From: Cryobacterium adonitolivorans
Lineage (GTDB): Bacteria > Actinomycetota > Actinomycetes > Actinomycetales > Microbacteriaceae
Length of the DNA stretch: 64,000 nt
NCBI RefSeq assembly: GCF_004402695.1
Contig: NZ_SOFL01000033.1
Location: 1-64,000, forward strand
Reading direction: 5' to 3'
The translations under genes and the position numbers were made by a program. The notes beneath the pieces were generated by a model, which was not told the origin of the DNA, made no database searches, and worked only from the letters and a program-made list of their open reading frames with translations. Positions 24,950-32,920 of this stretch are shown here, piece after piece. The first letter of the stretch is position 1. Every line of letters starts with the position of its first letter.

Positions 24950-25992
24950 GCCGGCATACTCGAGGTTTCCGTGGCGCGCAGCGCCGACGTGCCCGCGGTC
25001 CAGGCGTCGAGCTGCTGGGTGCCGGAGAGGCCGTCCACGTAGAGTCCGGCGGCCGCCCCGAAGAACACGTCCTCGAGCAGCTCGGGTTCGTCGGTGGCGA
25101 GGGAACCGGCCAGGTCGCGGGCCGCGATCTGTTCGTGCACCGCATCCGCTTCGACGTGTTCGTCGAAGTAAAAGGTGACGTCAGCGTTATAGCCGAGTCG
25201 CCGGAAACCGTTGCCGTAGAGCCGGTTGGGCTGGGACGACGTCATCTCCAACGCGGCCAGGTGCCCGGCGATGGCGCCCCGCAGTCGGCGGTGGGCGCCG
25301 AACATCGTCATCATGTTGCTGGAGGCCAGCGTGATCGCCGGAACCACGTCGACGTAGTGTCCGTTGGTGGCGTCCAGGCCCACGCCGCGCATCGTGCGGG
25401 CGAAGAGCTCGGAGTGCATGCGGTCGAACCGGCCGCCGCCATACTCGTCGGCCTGGATCTCCACCAGCGCGGCCTTGGCTCGGCTGCGCAGGCGGGGGAT
25501 CGCCCAAGTGTGCGGGTCGGCCTCCTTGAGCTGGTAGATCGAGCGCAGGATGAGGAACTCCTGCGCCTGCTCGTCGGTGGCCTTCTTCGCCAGGTACCGC
25601 GAGACGCTCGGCCCGGTGTCCGAACCGGTCAGCTCGAACAGGGCGGCGGCGACGCTCTCCACGCCCGGCTCGGGCAGCTCGGGCATCAGGGCGCGTTCGC
25701 GCAGAGCCTTCTCGAACTCGGGTTCGATGCTGGCGCACAGCGCGAGCACCTCTGGGTGCCACTCCCAGGCGTCGTCGACGCCGCGCAGTCCGCTGTAGCG
25801 CAGTTCGTAGGCCAGGAAGAGGGCGGTCTGCAGGTCGTCGTCCTGCAGCAGATCGGCGGTTTCGCCCAGGGCTGCGGCGGTGAGCTCGCGCAGCGTTGCG
25901 GCGAGGTCGGCCTCGGTCGCGGTCGGAGAATTCTCGAGGAGGAGCTCGAGCAGGCCGGCGCTCACAGGACCTCGGGACTGGGGGATTCTCAC
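24946..25992 (-). CDS. Haem-oxygenase-like di-iron (iron-containing redox) enzyme
   Basis: A 348-residue helical protein of the iron-containing redox enzyme/HDO family. The metal-ligand pattern is visible: LVEIQADEYGGGRFDRMHSELF (D-E near a His seven residues on) and, later, FYFDEHVEADAVHE (D-E-H and D-x-x-H). HDO members act as oxidases or N-oxygenases on amino-acid or fatty-acid substrates in the cytoplasm and need two electrons from a partner. The downstream CDGSH protein, overlapping by 4 bases, could provide them. The pair is bracketed by repeat arrays. The substrate is unknown, and a biosynthetic role elsewhere cannot be excluded. Confidence 0.82.
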   Translation of the reverse strand: MRIPQSRGPVSAGLLELLLENSPTATEADLAATLRELTAAALGETADLLQDDDLQTALFLAYELRYSGLRGVDDAWEWHPEVLALCASIEPEFEKALRERALMPELPEPGVESVAAALFELTGSDTGPSVSRYLAKKATDEQAQEFLILRSIYQLKEADPHTWAIPRLRSRAKAALVEIQADEYGGGRFDRMHSELFARTMRGVGLDATNGHYVDVVPAITLASSNMMTMFGAHRRLRGAIAGHLAALEMTSSQPNRLYGNGFRRLGYNADVTFYFDEHVEADAVHEQIAARDLAGSLATDEPELLEDVFFGAAAGLYVDGLSGTQQLDAWTAGTSALRATETSSMPA

Positions 25993-26097
25993 GTGCCGTA
26001 CCTCGCTCTACTCGACCGGCTCGCGCGCCCGAGTGGCAGCGCAGCCAGGGAGAGAGCATACAGGGCGCGGATGAGGGGTGCCCGAGGCCCGATTCGC

Positions 26098-26165
26098 GTT
26101 GTGCGGGTAAGGCGCCGTTATGCGGGTGGCGTGCCACCCGCATAACGGCGCCTGACCCGCACAAC
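26098..26165. repeat. Long near-perfect palindrome, 33-base arms
   Basis: Arms 26098-26130 and 26133-26165 are inverse copies with one mismatch and only two bases between them. The left arm begins GTTGTGCGGGTAAGGCGCCG. It lies upstream of the di-iron protein gene (start 25992), so it is not that gene's terminator. A truncated relative may be at about 45828-45850 (GTGCGCGGGTCAGGCGCCGC). Confidence 0.85.
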
Positions 26166-26202
26166 ACGGGCGGATGGCTGTGGGTCCCGTCCCAGAGGGC
26201 GG

Positions 26203-26346
26203 GTCGCGGGGTCTCGACGAGCTTGACCAACGGATGGGAGCCATCCGCAGGTCGCGTGGTCTCGACGAGCTCGACCAACGGATGGGAGCCATCCGCAGGT
26301 TGCGGGGTCTCGACGAGCTCGACCAACGGATGGGAGCCATCCGCAA
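26203..26346. repeat. 48-base tandem repeat, three units
   Basis: Units start at 26203, 26251 and 26299, exactly 48 bases apart, and differ at only a few positions; a fourth begins at 26347 and breaks off. Each holds GGTCTCGACGAGCTCGACCA followed by ACGGATGGGAGCCATCCGCA. Inside each unit GGATGG/CCATCC is itself an inverted repeat. The reverse complement matches the units of the 24461-24630 array. Confidence 0.9.
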
Positions 26347-26360
26347 GTTGACACACTGGG

Positions 26361-26471
26361 TCTCGGGCGGCCCGAGGTCGGGTCATCGAGCACCCGGCTC
26401 GACAACCCGAACACCGCCCGCGCGGTCTCCTCGGTGAGCACCTGGTGCGGATCGCCCACCGCCTGCATCGA
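26361..26471 (-). pseudogene. 3' relic of a siderophore ABC-transporter ATPase gene
   Basis: On the minus strand this stretch reads AVGDPHQVLTEETARAVFGL and then SSRVLDDPTSGRP. That is the C-terminal end of FecE/FepC-type iron-siderophore ATPases (usually a VGxPxxVLTxExxxxVFGL segment followed by DPxSGxP). Nothing upstream of about 26480 continues the family, and the end runs into the 48-base repeats, so only ~37 codons survive. It shows that an iron-uptake locus once lay beside the CDGSH/di-iron pair. Confidence 0.55.
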
Positions 26472-26649
26472 ACGATTGACCGATGGAGTCAACAAAAGTG
26501 GTCCTCAACCAGGACCAGTTCTGTGCCGGACCGCAAGACCGATTCCAGTCCTTCGCCACCGCTCGCGCACGGAAGGCGGTTTCCCGATGACACCGCAGGC
26601 CGTTTCACCGTCCTCGGCTGTTCTGAGGCCCGGCGACACTCGACGTAGC
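26472..26649. other. Intergenic remainder, no supported gene
   Basis: A plus-strand frame from GTG 26501 reads VVLNQDQFCAGPQDRFQSFA and on for about ten more residues to a stop. It looks protein-like but matches nothing I recognise and is very short. Otherwise nothing is seen. Confidence 0.3.
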
Positions 26650-27435
26650 TCACAGCTCCGAACTGACAGGTCTCTGCTCGCGGTGGGGGCGGGACTTGAC
26701 AAGCAGCACCACGCCGAGCCCAAGCCACCAGAGCATGGATAGCGGAATCAGTGCCACCGAGCCAAGCCAGAAAACCTCGGGCAAGTCGATGCTTGCTGCC
26801 GTCAGGATTGGACCGGCGATGACCACCACGAGCCGGAGTCCGGTGATGATTCCCAGGACGCAGATCCAGATCGGCAGGGCGCGGGAGCGTGCCCCGGCGA
26901 TACTGATGCCCACGGTCCAGACACAGAGCACGAGGAGGCTCGCTTGGGCGAAACCGTGGATTCCCAACGTCTGAATGGTGAGGTAGGCGGACTCACCCCA
27001 GCTGCTGTTCATTCCGTCGATGTAGAGCAATGGCCCCACCGAGGCGCGCAAGACCCCGTGCATGAAGAGGAACGCAGCCGACATGATTCCGAGTGCGCTC
27101 AGGCTTCGGCGGGTGAGACTGCTTGTGTGTGGTGCAAGCGCATCTGAGACGGCGAAACTCGCCACGACGAATGCGATTGCCATAGCAAAAAGTACGACCC
27201 CGGCAAGGGGATAAAACTGCGGGTACTGGCGCAGATAATCGAGGCTCACTGCGGGGTTGTCGGTGTCATCGAAGCCGAGAACCGGTGGCAGGAGCTCGAG
27301 CGTGAACCAGGCGATGCCGCCGAGCCCGGCAACGACGGCCGCCAGTCCACCAGCGCGCAACGCTGTCTGCTCGGTGTTCCCGGCCGCGATCCCCGCCGAC
27401 GGGGTCCCGCCGGTGTTTTCGCTGGTTGCACGCAT
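26650..27435 (-). CDS. Hypothetical six-helix membrane protein
   Basis: A 261-residue integral membrane protein. The ATG at 27435 follows GAGGAG and is preferred to the 32-residue longer frame, which runs back into the corA relic. About six to seven hydrophobic segments are visible, starting with GGLAAVVAGLGGIAWFTLELL and ending with LSMLWWLGLGVVLLV. The region between helices 1 and 2 holds DDTDNPAVSLDYLRQYP. I do not recognise the family; it has the general look of the DUF4386/DUF998-like small membrane proteins. GC is slightly lower than that of its neighbours. It has no operon partner. Confidence 0.65.
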   Translation of the reverse strand: MRATSENTGGTPSAGIAAGNTEQTALRAGGLAAVVAGLGGIAWFTLELLPPVLGFDDTDNPAVSLDYLRQYPQFYPLAGVVLFAMAIAFVVASFAVSDALAPHTSSLTRRSLSALGIMSAAFLFMHGVLRASVGPLLYIDGMNSSWGESAYLTIQTLGIHGFAQASLLVLCVWTVGISIAGARSRALPIWICVLGIITGLRLVVVIAGPILTAASIDLPEVFWLGSVALIPLSMLWWLGLGVVLLVKSRPHREQRPVSSEL

Positions 27436-27535
27436 GGTGCACTCCTCTGGGTGGCTCCGCGCTGGCAGGTATGGCGAGCCGGTCACGGTTGCACGGAATG
27501 GTACTCGCGAGGTCAGCCGAGCGGAATGCATTCAC

Positions 27536-27637
27536 CCCCATCAGCCCCATAGCCGCCACCGCCACCGGGTACCCGAAGTCCCAGTGCGGCTCCGGCCTGC
27601 TGTCGAAGTTCGTCTCGTAGCTCATGCCCACCAGCGT
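27536..27637 (-). pseudogene. corA 3'-region relic
   Basis: On the minus strand the sequence reads MSYETNFDSRPEPHWDFGYP and then VAVAAMGLMG, which aligns with YGMNFDNMPELHWQFGYP and VAVAAMGLMG of the intact CorA (39123-40181). The GMN motif is lost and the last ~14 codons (through KRRKWL) are missing. Nothing of the N-terminal 300 residues is present. It is one of four corA fragments in this window, all in the same orientation. Confidence 0.85.
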
Positions 27638-27649
27638 GCGGCGGGCGGG

Positions 27650-29158
27650 TCACTCGGCGAAGGGGTCAGCGATTCCGACGTAGCGGGTCTCGAGGTATTC
27701 CTCGATGCCCTCGATTCCGCCCTCACGGCCGATGCCGGACTGTTTGACGCCGCCGAAGGGGGCGGCAGGGTTCGAGACGATCCCGGTGTTGAGGCCGAAC
27801 ATACCCACCTCGAGCTCCTCCATCAGGCGCAGCCCGCGGTTGAGGTCCCGGGTGAACGCGTAGGCGACGAGGCCGAATTCAGTGTCGTTGGCCAGGTTAA
27901 TGGCCTCGGCCTCAGTGCTGAACGTGCTGACCGGCGCGACCGGCCCAAACACTTCCTCGCGCAGGATGCGCGCGCCGGCCGGAACGTCGGTGAGCACCGT
28001 TGGCTCGTAGAAGTAGCCGGGCCCGTCGACCTTCCGCCCGCCCAGCGCCAGGGTCGCCCCGGCCTCGAGGGCGTCCGTGACCAGCTCGTGAACCTTGTCG
28101 CGGGTGCCCTCGTCGACGAGAGGGCCGATCTTCGAGGCCGGGTCGGTGCCGCGGGCGATCGTGTGCGCCCGCATCCGGTCGACCAATTTCTCCGTGAACT
28201 CCCCAGCGACACTCTCGTGAACGAGGATGCGGTTGGCCGCTGTGCACGCCTCGCCGCCGTTCCGCAGCTTGGCCAGCATTGTCCCGGTGACGGCCAGATC
28301 AATGTCAGCATCCTCGAAAACGATGAGCGGGGCATTGCCGCCGAGTTCCATTGACACCCGCAGCACCTGATCAGCAGCATCCTTGATCAGGCGGCGCCCC
28401 ACCTCGGTCGAACCGGTGAACGAGAGCTTTCGCAGCCGAGGGTCCTGGATCAGTGGGCCGGTGACTGCGCCCGCGCTCGAGGTCGGCACCACGTTGAGCA
28501 CCCCAGAGGGCAGGCCGGCCTCGTGCAACACCTGCGCGAACAGCATCGCGGTGAGCGGGGTCAGCGCGGCCGGCTTGAGCACCATCGTGCACCCCGCCGC
28601 AATCGCGGGAGCGATCTTGCGGGTCGCCATCGCCAACGGAAAGTTCCACGGCGTGATGAACAGGCACGGACCAACCGCCCGTTTGGTCACCAGGAGGCGG
28701 CTGTTGCCGTCGGGTGCCGTGGCGAACCGGCCAGAGACACGCGCGGTCTCCTCCGAAAACCAGCGGAGGAACTCGGCGCCGTAGGCCACCTCACCGCGCG
28801 CTTCGGCGAGTGGCTTGCCCATTTCCAGTGTCATCAGCAGGGCAAAGTCATCGGCCCGCCGGGTGACGGCCTCGAACGCCGACCGCAGGATCTCCGCCCG
28901 CACCCGTGGCGCCGTGCGCAACCAGCCGCGTTGGGCTGCAACCGCGGCGTCGAGCGCGGCCAGCCCGTCGGCGGGGGTCGCGTTGGCGATGCTCAGCAGA
29001 ACCTGACCGGTCGACGGGTCGTGCACGTCGAGTGTGCCGCCGTCGCTGGCGGGCCGCCACTGACCGCCGACGAACAGTCCCGTGGGCACCGATGCGATCA
29101 ACGCCCGCTCGGCCTCAGCGGTAGAACCGGCCGCAGGTACGGCAGTAGAGAGGGTCAC
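27650..29158 (-). CDS. NAD(P)-dependent succinate-semialdehyde-type dehydrogenase
   Basis: A 502-residue aldehyde dehydrogenase of the GabD/SSADH branch. The signatures are TPWNFPLAMATRKIAPA, LSFTGSTEVGRRL, MELGGNAPLIVFEDADID with the general-base Glu, and NGGEACTAANR with the catalytic Cys; GQxC is changed to EAC, which still keeps the Cys. It is the last gene of the ten-gene minus-strand operon and overlaps the alcohol dehydrogenase gene by 4 bases. It should oxidise a small carboxy-aldehyde formed by the preceding enzymes. Succinate semialdehyde is the family default; malonate or malate semialdehyde would also fit. Confidence 0.88.
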   Translation of the reverse strand: MTLSTAVPAAGSTAEAERALIASVPTGLFVGGQWRPASDGGTLDVHDPSTGQVLLSIANATPADGLAALDAAVAAQRGWLRTAPRVRAEILRSAFEAVTRRADDFALLMTLEMGKPLAEARGEVAYGAEFLRWFSEETARVSGRFATAPDGNSRLLVTKRAVGPCLFITPWNFPLAMATRKIAPAIAAGCTMVLKPAALTPLTAMLFAQVLHEAGLPSGVLNVVPTSSAGAVTGPLIQDPRLRKLSFTGSTEVGRRLIKDAADQVLRVSMELGGNAPLIVFEDADIDLAVTGTMLAKLRNGGEACTAANRILVHESVAGEFTEKLVDRMRAHTIARGTDPASKIGPLVDEGTRDKVHELVTDALEAGATLALGGRKVDGPGYFYEPTVLTDVPAGARILREEVFGPVAPVSTFSTEAEAINLANDTEFGLVAYAFTRDLNRGLRLMEELEVGMFGLNTGIVSNPAAPFGGVKQSGIGREGGIEGIEEYLETRYVGIADPFAE

Positions 29159-30384
29159 AGCGACTCCTTGAGAATGCGCACGACGTCGTCGGCGGTGGGC
29201 TGAATGGGATTGTTGACGGTGACCGAGTCGGCCAGGGTGTCAGCGGCCAACGACGCCAGCGCGCCGCCGGTCACGCCGAACTTCGACAGCGGGCCGGTCA
29301 TTCCCACCCGCCGGGCGAGGTCGGCGATCGCACGGATGCCTGCCTCCGCGTTCTCCGCGGTCGGCGCGGCGGTGTTACCCACGCCGAGCGCGAACGCCAC
29401 CCGGGCGATGCGGTCCTCCCGGACGGCCAGGTTGAACCGCAGCACGCCCTCGATGACGAGGCAGAGCGCCAACCCGTGCGGGATATTGAACTGGCCGCCG
29501 AGCGGATGAGCGATCCCGTGCACCAGGCCGAGCCCGGTATGAGAGAACCCGACCCCGGCCACATGACTGGCCAGCAGCAGTTCCGCGCGCGCCTCGAGGT
29601 CGGAGCCGTCGGCCACAGCGCGCGGAAGGTACTCGGCCACAGTAGAGATCACCTGCAGCGCGATGCCGTCACTGTATGGGTTCGACCGCACCGAAAGGTA
29701 GGACTCGAGGGCGTGTACGAGCGCGTCCATCCCGGTCGCCGCGGTCGCGGCGGCCGGCAGGCCCACGGTGAGGTCGGGGTCGAGCACAGCGGCGCGGGCC
29801 AGGGCGCTGTCGTGGCCGACGTAGAACTTGCGGTGGCTGGCCACATCCGTGATGACGCCGAAGGCATTCACCTCGGCGCCGGTTCCCGCCGTGGTCGGCA
29901 CCGCCACGATGGGCAGCGCCAGGTGCTCGAACACGCTGCTGTAGTCCAGGCCGGTCCCGCGCTGCGGGTTCATCACGCCGAGCGCGATGCCCTTCGCGGC
30001 ATCCATCGACGAGCCACCGCCGACAGCCACGATCGCCTCGGCGGCCACGGCAGCGCCGAGGTCGCTGCCCTCATCCACGCAGGTCGTGGTTGGGTTGGCG
30101 GTGACGCCGCCGTACACGGTCACGGCCAGGCCGGCGGCTTCGAGAGAGGTGCGCACCGCGGCGACGATGGGGGAGGCGGCGAGGAACGGGTCGGTGACGA
30201 TCAGCACCCGGGTCGCCCCGGTCTGCGCGGTGATCCGGCCGACCTCGGTGACGGTGCCGCGGCCGAAGTGGGCTATTGGCTTGGGATCGAGGGTCAGCTG
30301 CACCTCGTGCAACGGTCGCGGCGCCGGCGCGAGGCCGGTGGCAGCCAACGCGGTGGCCGTCCCGGTGGGCGTGAGCCCGCTCAT
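29155..30384 (-). CDS. Iron-containing alcohol dehydrogenase
   Basis: A 409-residue group III alcohol dehydrogenase. It has the NAD-binding IVAVGGGSSMDAAKG, the metal site AATGMDALVHALESYLS with VHGIAHPLGGQFNIPHG, and VPTTAGTGAEVNAFGV. The usual length is 380-400, so the first ~25 residues are an Ala-rich extension. It overlaps both neighbours by 4 bases (ATGA), so it is strictly co-translated. It should interconvert a short-chain alcohol or hydroxy acid with its aldehyde, for example 4-hydroxybutyrate or a 3-hydroxy acid. Methanol or formaldehyde is also possible, given the Fae homologue in the same operon. Confidence 0.92.
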   Translation of the reverse strand: MSGLTPTGTATALAATGLAPAPRPLHEVQLTLDPKPIAHFGRGTVTEVGRITAQTGATRVLIVTDPFLAASPIVAAVRTSLEAAGLAVTVYGGVTANPTTTCVDEGSDLGAAVAAEAIVAVGGGSSMDAAKGIALGVMNPQRGTGLDYSSVFEHLALPIVAVPTTAGTGAEVNAFGVITDVASHRKFYVGHDSALARAAVLDPDLTVGLPAAATAATGMDALVHALESYLSVRSNPYSDGIALQVISTVAEYLPRAVADGSDLEARAELLLASHVAGVGFSHTGLGLVHGIAHPLGGQFNIPHGLALCLVIEGVLRFNLAVREDRIARVAFALGVGNTAAPTAENAEAGIRAIADLARRVGMTGPLSKFGVTGGALASLAADTLADSVTVNNPIQPTADDVVRILKESL

Positions 30385-31373
30385 GCGGCCAGTCCCGTCT
30401 CCGTCGCAGCGGCCGTAGCAGCGCCAGCCGCGGGCGTGGGCACCGGCGACGTGTCCGGGGCCAGTCGGAGGTCCACCCCGATCAGCTCCTCGTACAACCG
30501 CACCGGCGTCATCTCCCCGGCCCGGTCGCCATACTGCGCCCGGGCGCGGCGGTAGATCTGCTCGACCAGGCCGCTCAGCTCGGCGGGAACCCCCACCGCG
30601 CGGGCAAGGTCGATCGACAGCCCGAGATCCTTGCAGGCCAACGCGATTGCAAAGCCCTCGTCGTAATCCCCGCCGTTGAGAATGGACAGCACGTCATGCT
30701 CGATGAAGTTGCTGTTCGCCGGGCTGGCGATGAGGGCGGTGCGCAGGGTGGCGAGGTCGACGCCCGCCTTGACTCCGATGCTGAGCACCTCCGCGGTCGC
30801 CACCAGATGCGAGAACCAGAGTTGGTTGATCATCAGCTTCACCGCGTATCCGGCGCCGTGCCCGCCGACGTGCAGAATCCGTTCCGGATCGCCCATCGCC
30901 TCGAACACGGGCCGCAGCCAGGCCACGTCGGCGGGGTCGCCGCCGACGAAGATCTGCAGTCGGCCGTTCGCCGCACCCACAGCCATCCCGCTGACCGGTG
31001 CGTCGAGCACCCGCAGTCCGCGTGCCGCGTTTTCGGACCGCACCCGGTTGGCCACCTCGGGCACCGAGGTGGACATGTCCACCCAGGCGCCGCCATCCGC
31101 GAGGCCGGCGAGGATCCCGGTGCTGCCGTGCAGCACTGCCTCCACGTGCCGTGGGGTGGGCAACATGGTGATCACCACGTCGCTGCCGGCCGCCACTGCG
31201 GCGGGGGAGTCGGCCCAGAGGGCGCCGCCGGCGATCAGTGCCTCGGCGGAGTCGGGGCGGATGTCGTTGACGATGAGCTGGTAGCCGGCCCTCTGCAGGT
31301 TGCGGGTCATGCCCGAGCCCATGTTGCCGAGGCCGATGAACCCGATGCGGGTCGGTGGGGTGGGGGACGTCAT
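30381..31373 (-). CDS. 3-hydroxyisobutyrate-dehydrogenase-like (beta-hydroxyacid) dehydrogenase
   Basis: A 330-residue enzyme of the beta-hydroxyacid dehydrogenase family. GFIGLGNMGSGM is the NAD(P) loop; LDAPVSGMAVGAANGRLQIF is the substrate signature; GAGYAVKLMINQ holds the catalytic Lys. Relatives oxidise 3-hydroxyisobutyrate, tartronate semialdehyde, 4-hydroxybutyrate or phosphonates. I take ATG 31373, although a TTG at 31391 forms TTGA with the stop of the preceding gene and could also serve. The C-terminal ~25 residues are Ala/Thr-rich and may be disordered. In this operon it probably handles a hydroxy acid produced downstream of the racemase-group enzyme. Confidence 0.88.
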   Translation of the reverse strand: MTSPTPPTRIGFIGLGNMGSGMTRNLQRAGYQLIVNDIRPDSAEALIAGGALWADSPAAVAAGSDVVITMLPTPRHVEAVLHGSTGILAGLADGGAWVDMSTSVPEVANRVRSENAARGLRVLDAPVSGMAVGAANGRLQIFVGGDPADVAWLRPVFEAMGDPERILHVGGHGAGYAVKLMINQLWFSHLVATAEVLSIGVKAGVDLATLRTALIASPANSNFIEHDVLSILNGGDYDEGFAIALACKDLGLSIDLARAVGVPAELSGLVEQIYRRARAQYGDRAGEMTPVRLYEELIGVDLRLAPDTSPVPTPAAGAATAAATETGLAA

Positions 31374-31387
31374 GGTGGTCGGCGCTC

Positions 31388-32920
31388 TCAATCAGCGGTC
31401 AGGGGCGAGTCGCCCAGGTTGATCCAGGTGGTCTTCAACGCCGTGTAGGCGTCGAAGGCGTGCAGGGAACGGTCGCGGCCGCTGCCGGAGTTCTTGAATC
31501 CTCCGAATGGAGTGATCACGTCGGCCACGTCGAAGGTGTTCACCCAGACGGTGCCGGCGCGTAGCTCGCGGGCCACGGTGTGCGCGGTGGTCACGCTGCC
31601 GGTCCAGACGCTGGCGGCCAGGCCGAAAGCGCTCTCGTTTGCCACGGCCACGGCCTCGGCCGCGCCGCGCACGGTCGTCACCGACAGGGCCGGTCCGAAG
31701 ATTTCCTCCTGGCCGATCCGGCCGGTGTTGTCGACGTAGTCGAATACGGTCGGTTCCACGTAGTAGCCGTCAGTGAGCCCGTCAGGGCGCACCCGGCGGC
31801 CGCCGTGCACCGTGGCGCCCTCGGCCTCGGCGACATCCGTGTAGGCGAGCACCCGATCGAGCTGGGTGGCGCTGGCGATCGCACCGATTTGGGTGGCCTC
31901 GTCGAGCGGGTCGCCCAACACGAGGCCGCGGCCCACCCGCAGCACCTGGTCGACGAGGGCGTCGTGCACCCGTTCGTCCACGATCAGCCGGCTGCCGCCG
32001 TGGCAGGTCTGCCCGGCGTTGTAGAAGATGCCCCAGGCCACAGCGGAGGCGCACTCGGCGACATCTTCCACGTCGGCGAGCACCACCTGCGGTGACTTGC
32101 CGCCGAGTTCCAGGGCCACTTGCTTGCCGTTGGACTCCCCGGCGTACCGCAAGAACCCGCGGCCCACGGCGGGTGAGCCGGTGAAGGTGATCTTGTCCAC
32201 GAGCGGATGCCGGCCGAGGGCCTGTCCGGCCACCTCCCCGACACCGCTGACCACATTGAGTACTCCGGCGGGCAGGCCGGCCTCCGCGGCCAGCTCGGCG
32301 AGCTTGAGCGCGGAGAGGCTGGTCAGCTCGGCGGGCTTGAGCACGACGGAGTTGCCGGTGGCGAGGGCCGGGGCGATCTTCCAGGCGGTGATGATCAGCG
32401 GGTAGTTCCACGGCACGACAGCCCCCACCACGCCGAGCGCCTCCCTCGTCACCAGGGCGAGGGCGTTCCGCGGGGTGGGGGCCACCTCGTCGTAGACCTT
32501 GTCGATCGCCTCAGCGTACCAGCGCACGGTGCGGGCGGCGTTGGGCACGTCCACGCGTAGTGCGTCGCCGATCGGATGCCCGGAGTCCAGTGCCTCCAGC
32601 AGCGCCAGCTCCTCGAGGTTCTCCAGCATGAGGTCGGCGAGGCGGAGTAACACCTTCTGCCGGTCACGCCGGTTGGCTCTGGACCACACACCGGATTCGA
32701 ACGCTCGGGCGGCGGCGCGCACGGCGATGTCGACGTCGACGGCGCCCGCGCTGCTGACGGCGGCGATCAGTCGTCCGTCACGCGGTGACAGGGTGTCGAA
32801 GGTGGCGCCATCATGGGCCGGCCGAAACTCGCCATCGATGAACAGTCGGGTTTCGGGCCGAAGGGCCAGCGAGCGTTCGAGCCAGGACATCGCCGGGGCG
32901 AGGGGAGTGAGCGTGCTCAT
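31388..32920 (-). CDS. Aldehyde dehydrogenase, PuuC-like
   Basis: A 510-residue NAD-dependent aldehyde dehydrogenase. The ATG at 32920 has a textbook AAGGAGGT. The N-terminal RSLALRPETRLFIDGEFRPA resembles gamma-glutamyl-aminobutyraldehyde and betaine-type dehydrogenases. VVPWNYPLIITAWKIAPAL, ITFTGSPAVGRGF, ALELGGKSPQVV (base Glu) and NAGQTCHGGSR (catalytic Cys) are intact. Its start overlaps the stop of the MR-group gene by 4 bases. Substrates in this branch include aminoaldehydes and trimethylaminobutyraldehyde, which would suit a quaternary-amine pathway. Confidence 0.9.
   Translation of the reverse strand: MSTLTPLAPAMSWLERSLALRPETRLFIDGEFRPAHDGATFDTLSPRDGRLIAAVSSAGAVDVDIAVRAAARAFESGVWSRANRRDRQKVLLRLADLMLENLEELALLEALDSGHPIGDALRVDVPNAARTVRWYAEAIDKVYDEVAPTPRNALALVTREALGVVGAVVPWNYPLIITAWKIAPALATGNSVVLKPAELTSLSALKLAELAAEAGLPAGVLNVVSGVGEVAGQALGRHPLVDKITFTGSPAVGRGFLRYAGESNGKQVALELGGKSPQVVLADVEDVAECASAVAWGIFYNAGQTCHGGSRLIVDERVHDALVDQVLRVGRGLVLGDPLDEATQIGAIASATQLDRVLAYTDVAEAEGATVHGGRRVRPDGLTDGYYVEPTVFDYVDNTGRIGQEEIFGPALSVTTVRGAAEAVAVANESAFGLAASVWTGSVTTAHTVARELRAGTVWVNTFDVADVITPFGGFKNSGSGRDRSLHAFDAYTALKTTWINLGDSPLTAD

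Noticed and set aside
26203..26346. CRISPR array
   Set aside because: The repeats are contiguous 48-base units with no unique spacers, only three copies, and no cas genes in the window.
26489..26728. Minus-strand frame between the siderophore relic and the membrane protein gene
   Set aside because: It overlaps the 3' end of the membrane protein gene in another frame and has no recognisable domain or ribosome-binding site.
27257..28354. Long plus-strand frame opposite the succinate-semialdehyde-type dehydrogenase gene
   Set aside because: It is antisense to a well-supported gene with a full catalytic set. Its translation is His/Arg/Gly-rich without family features, as expected for a GC-rich shadow frame.
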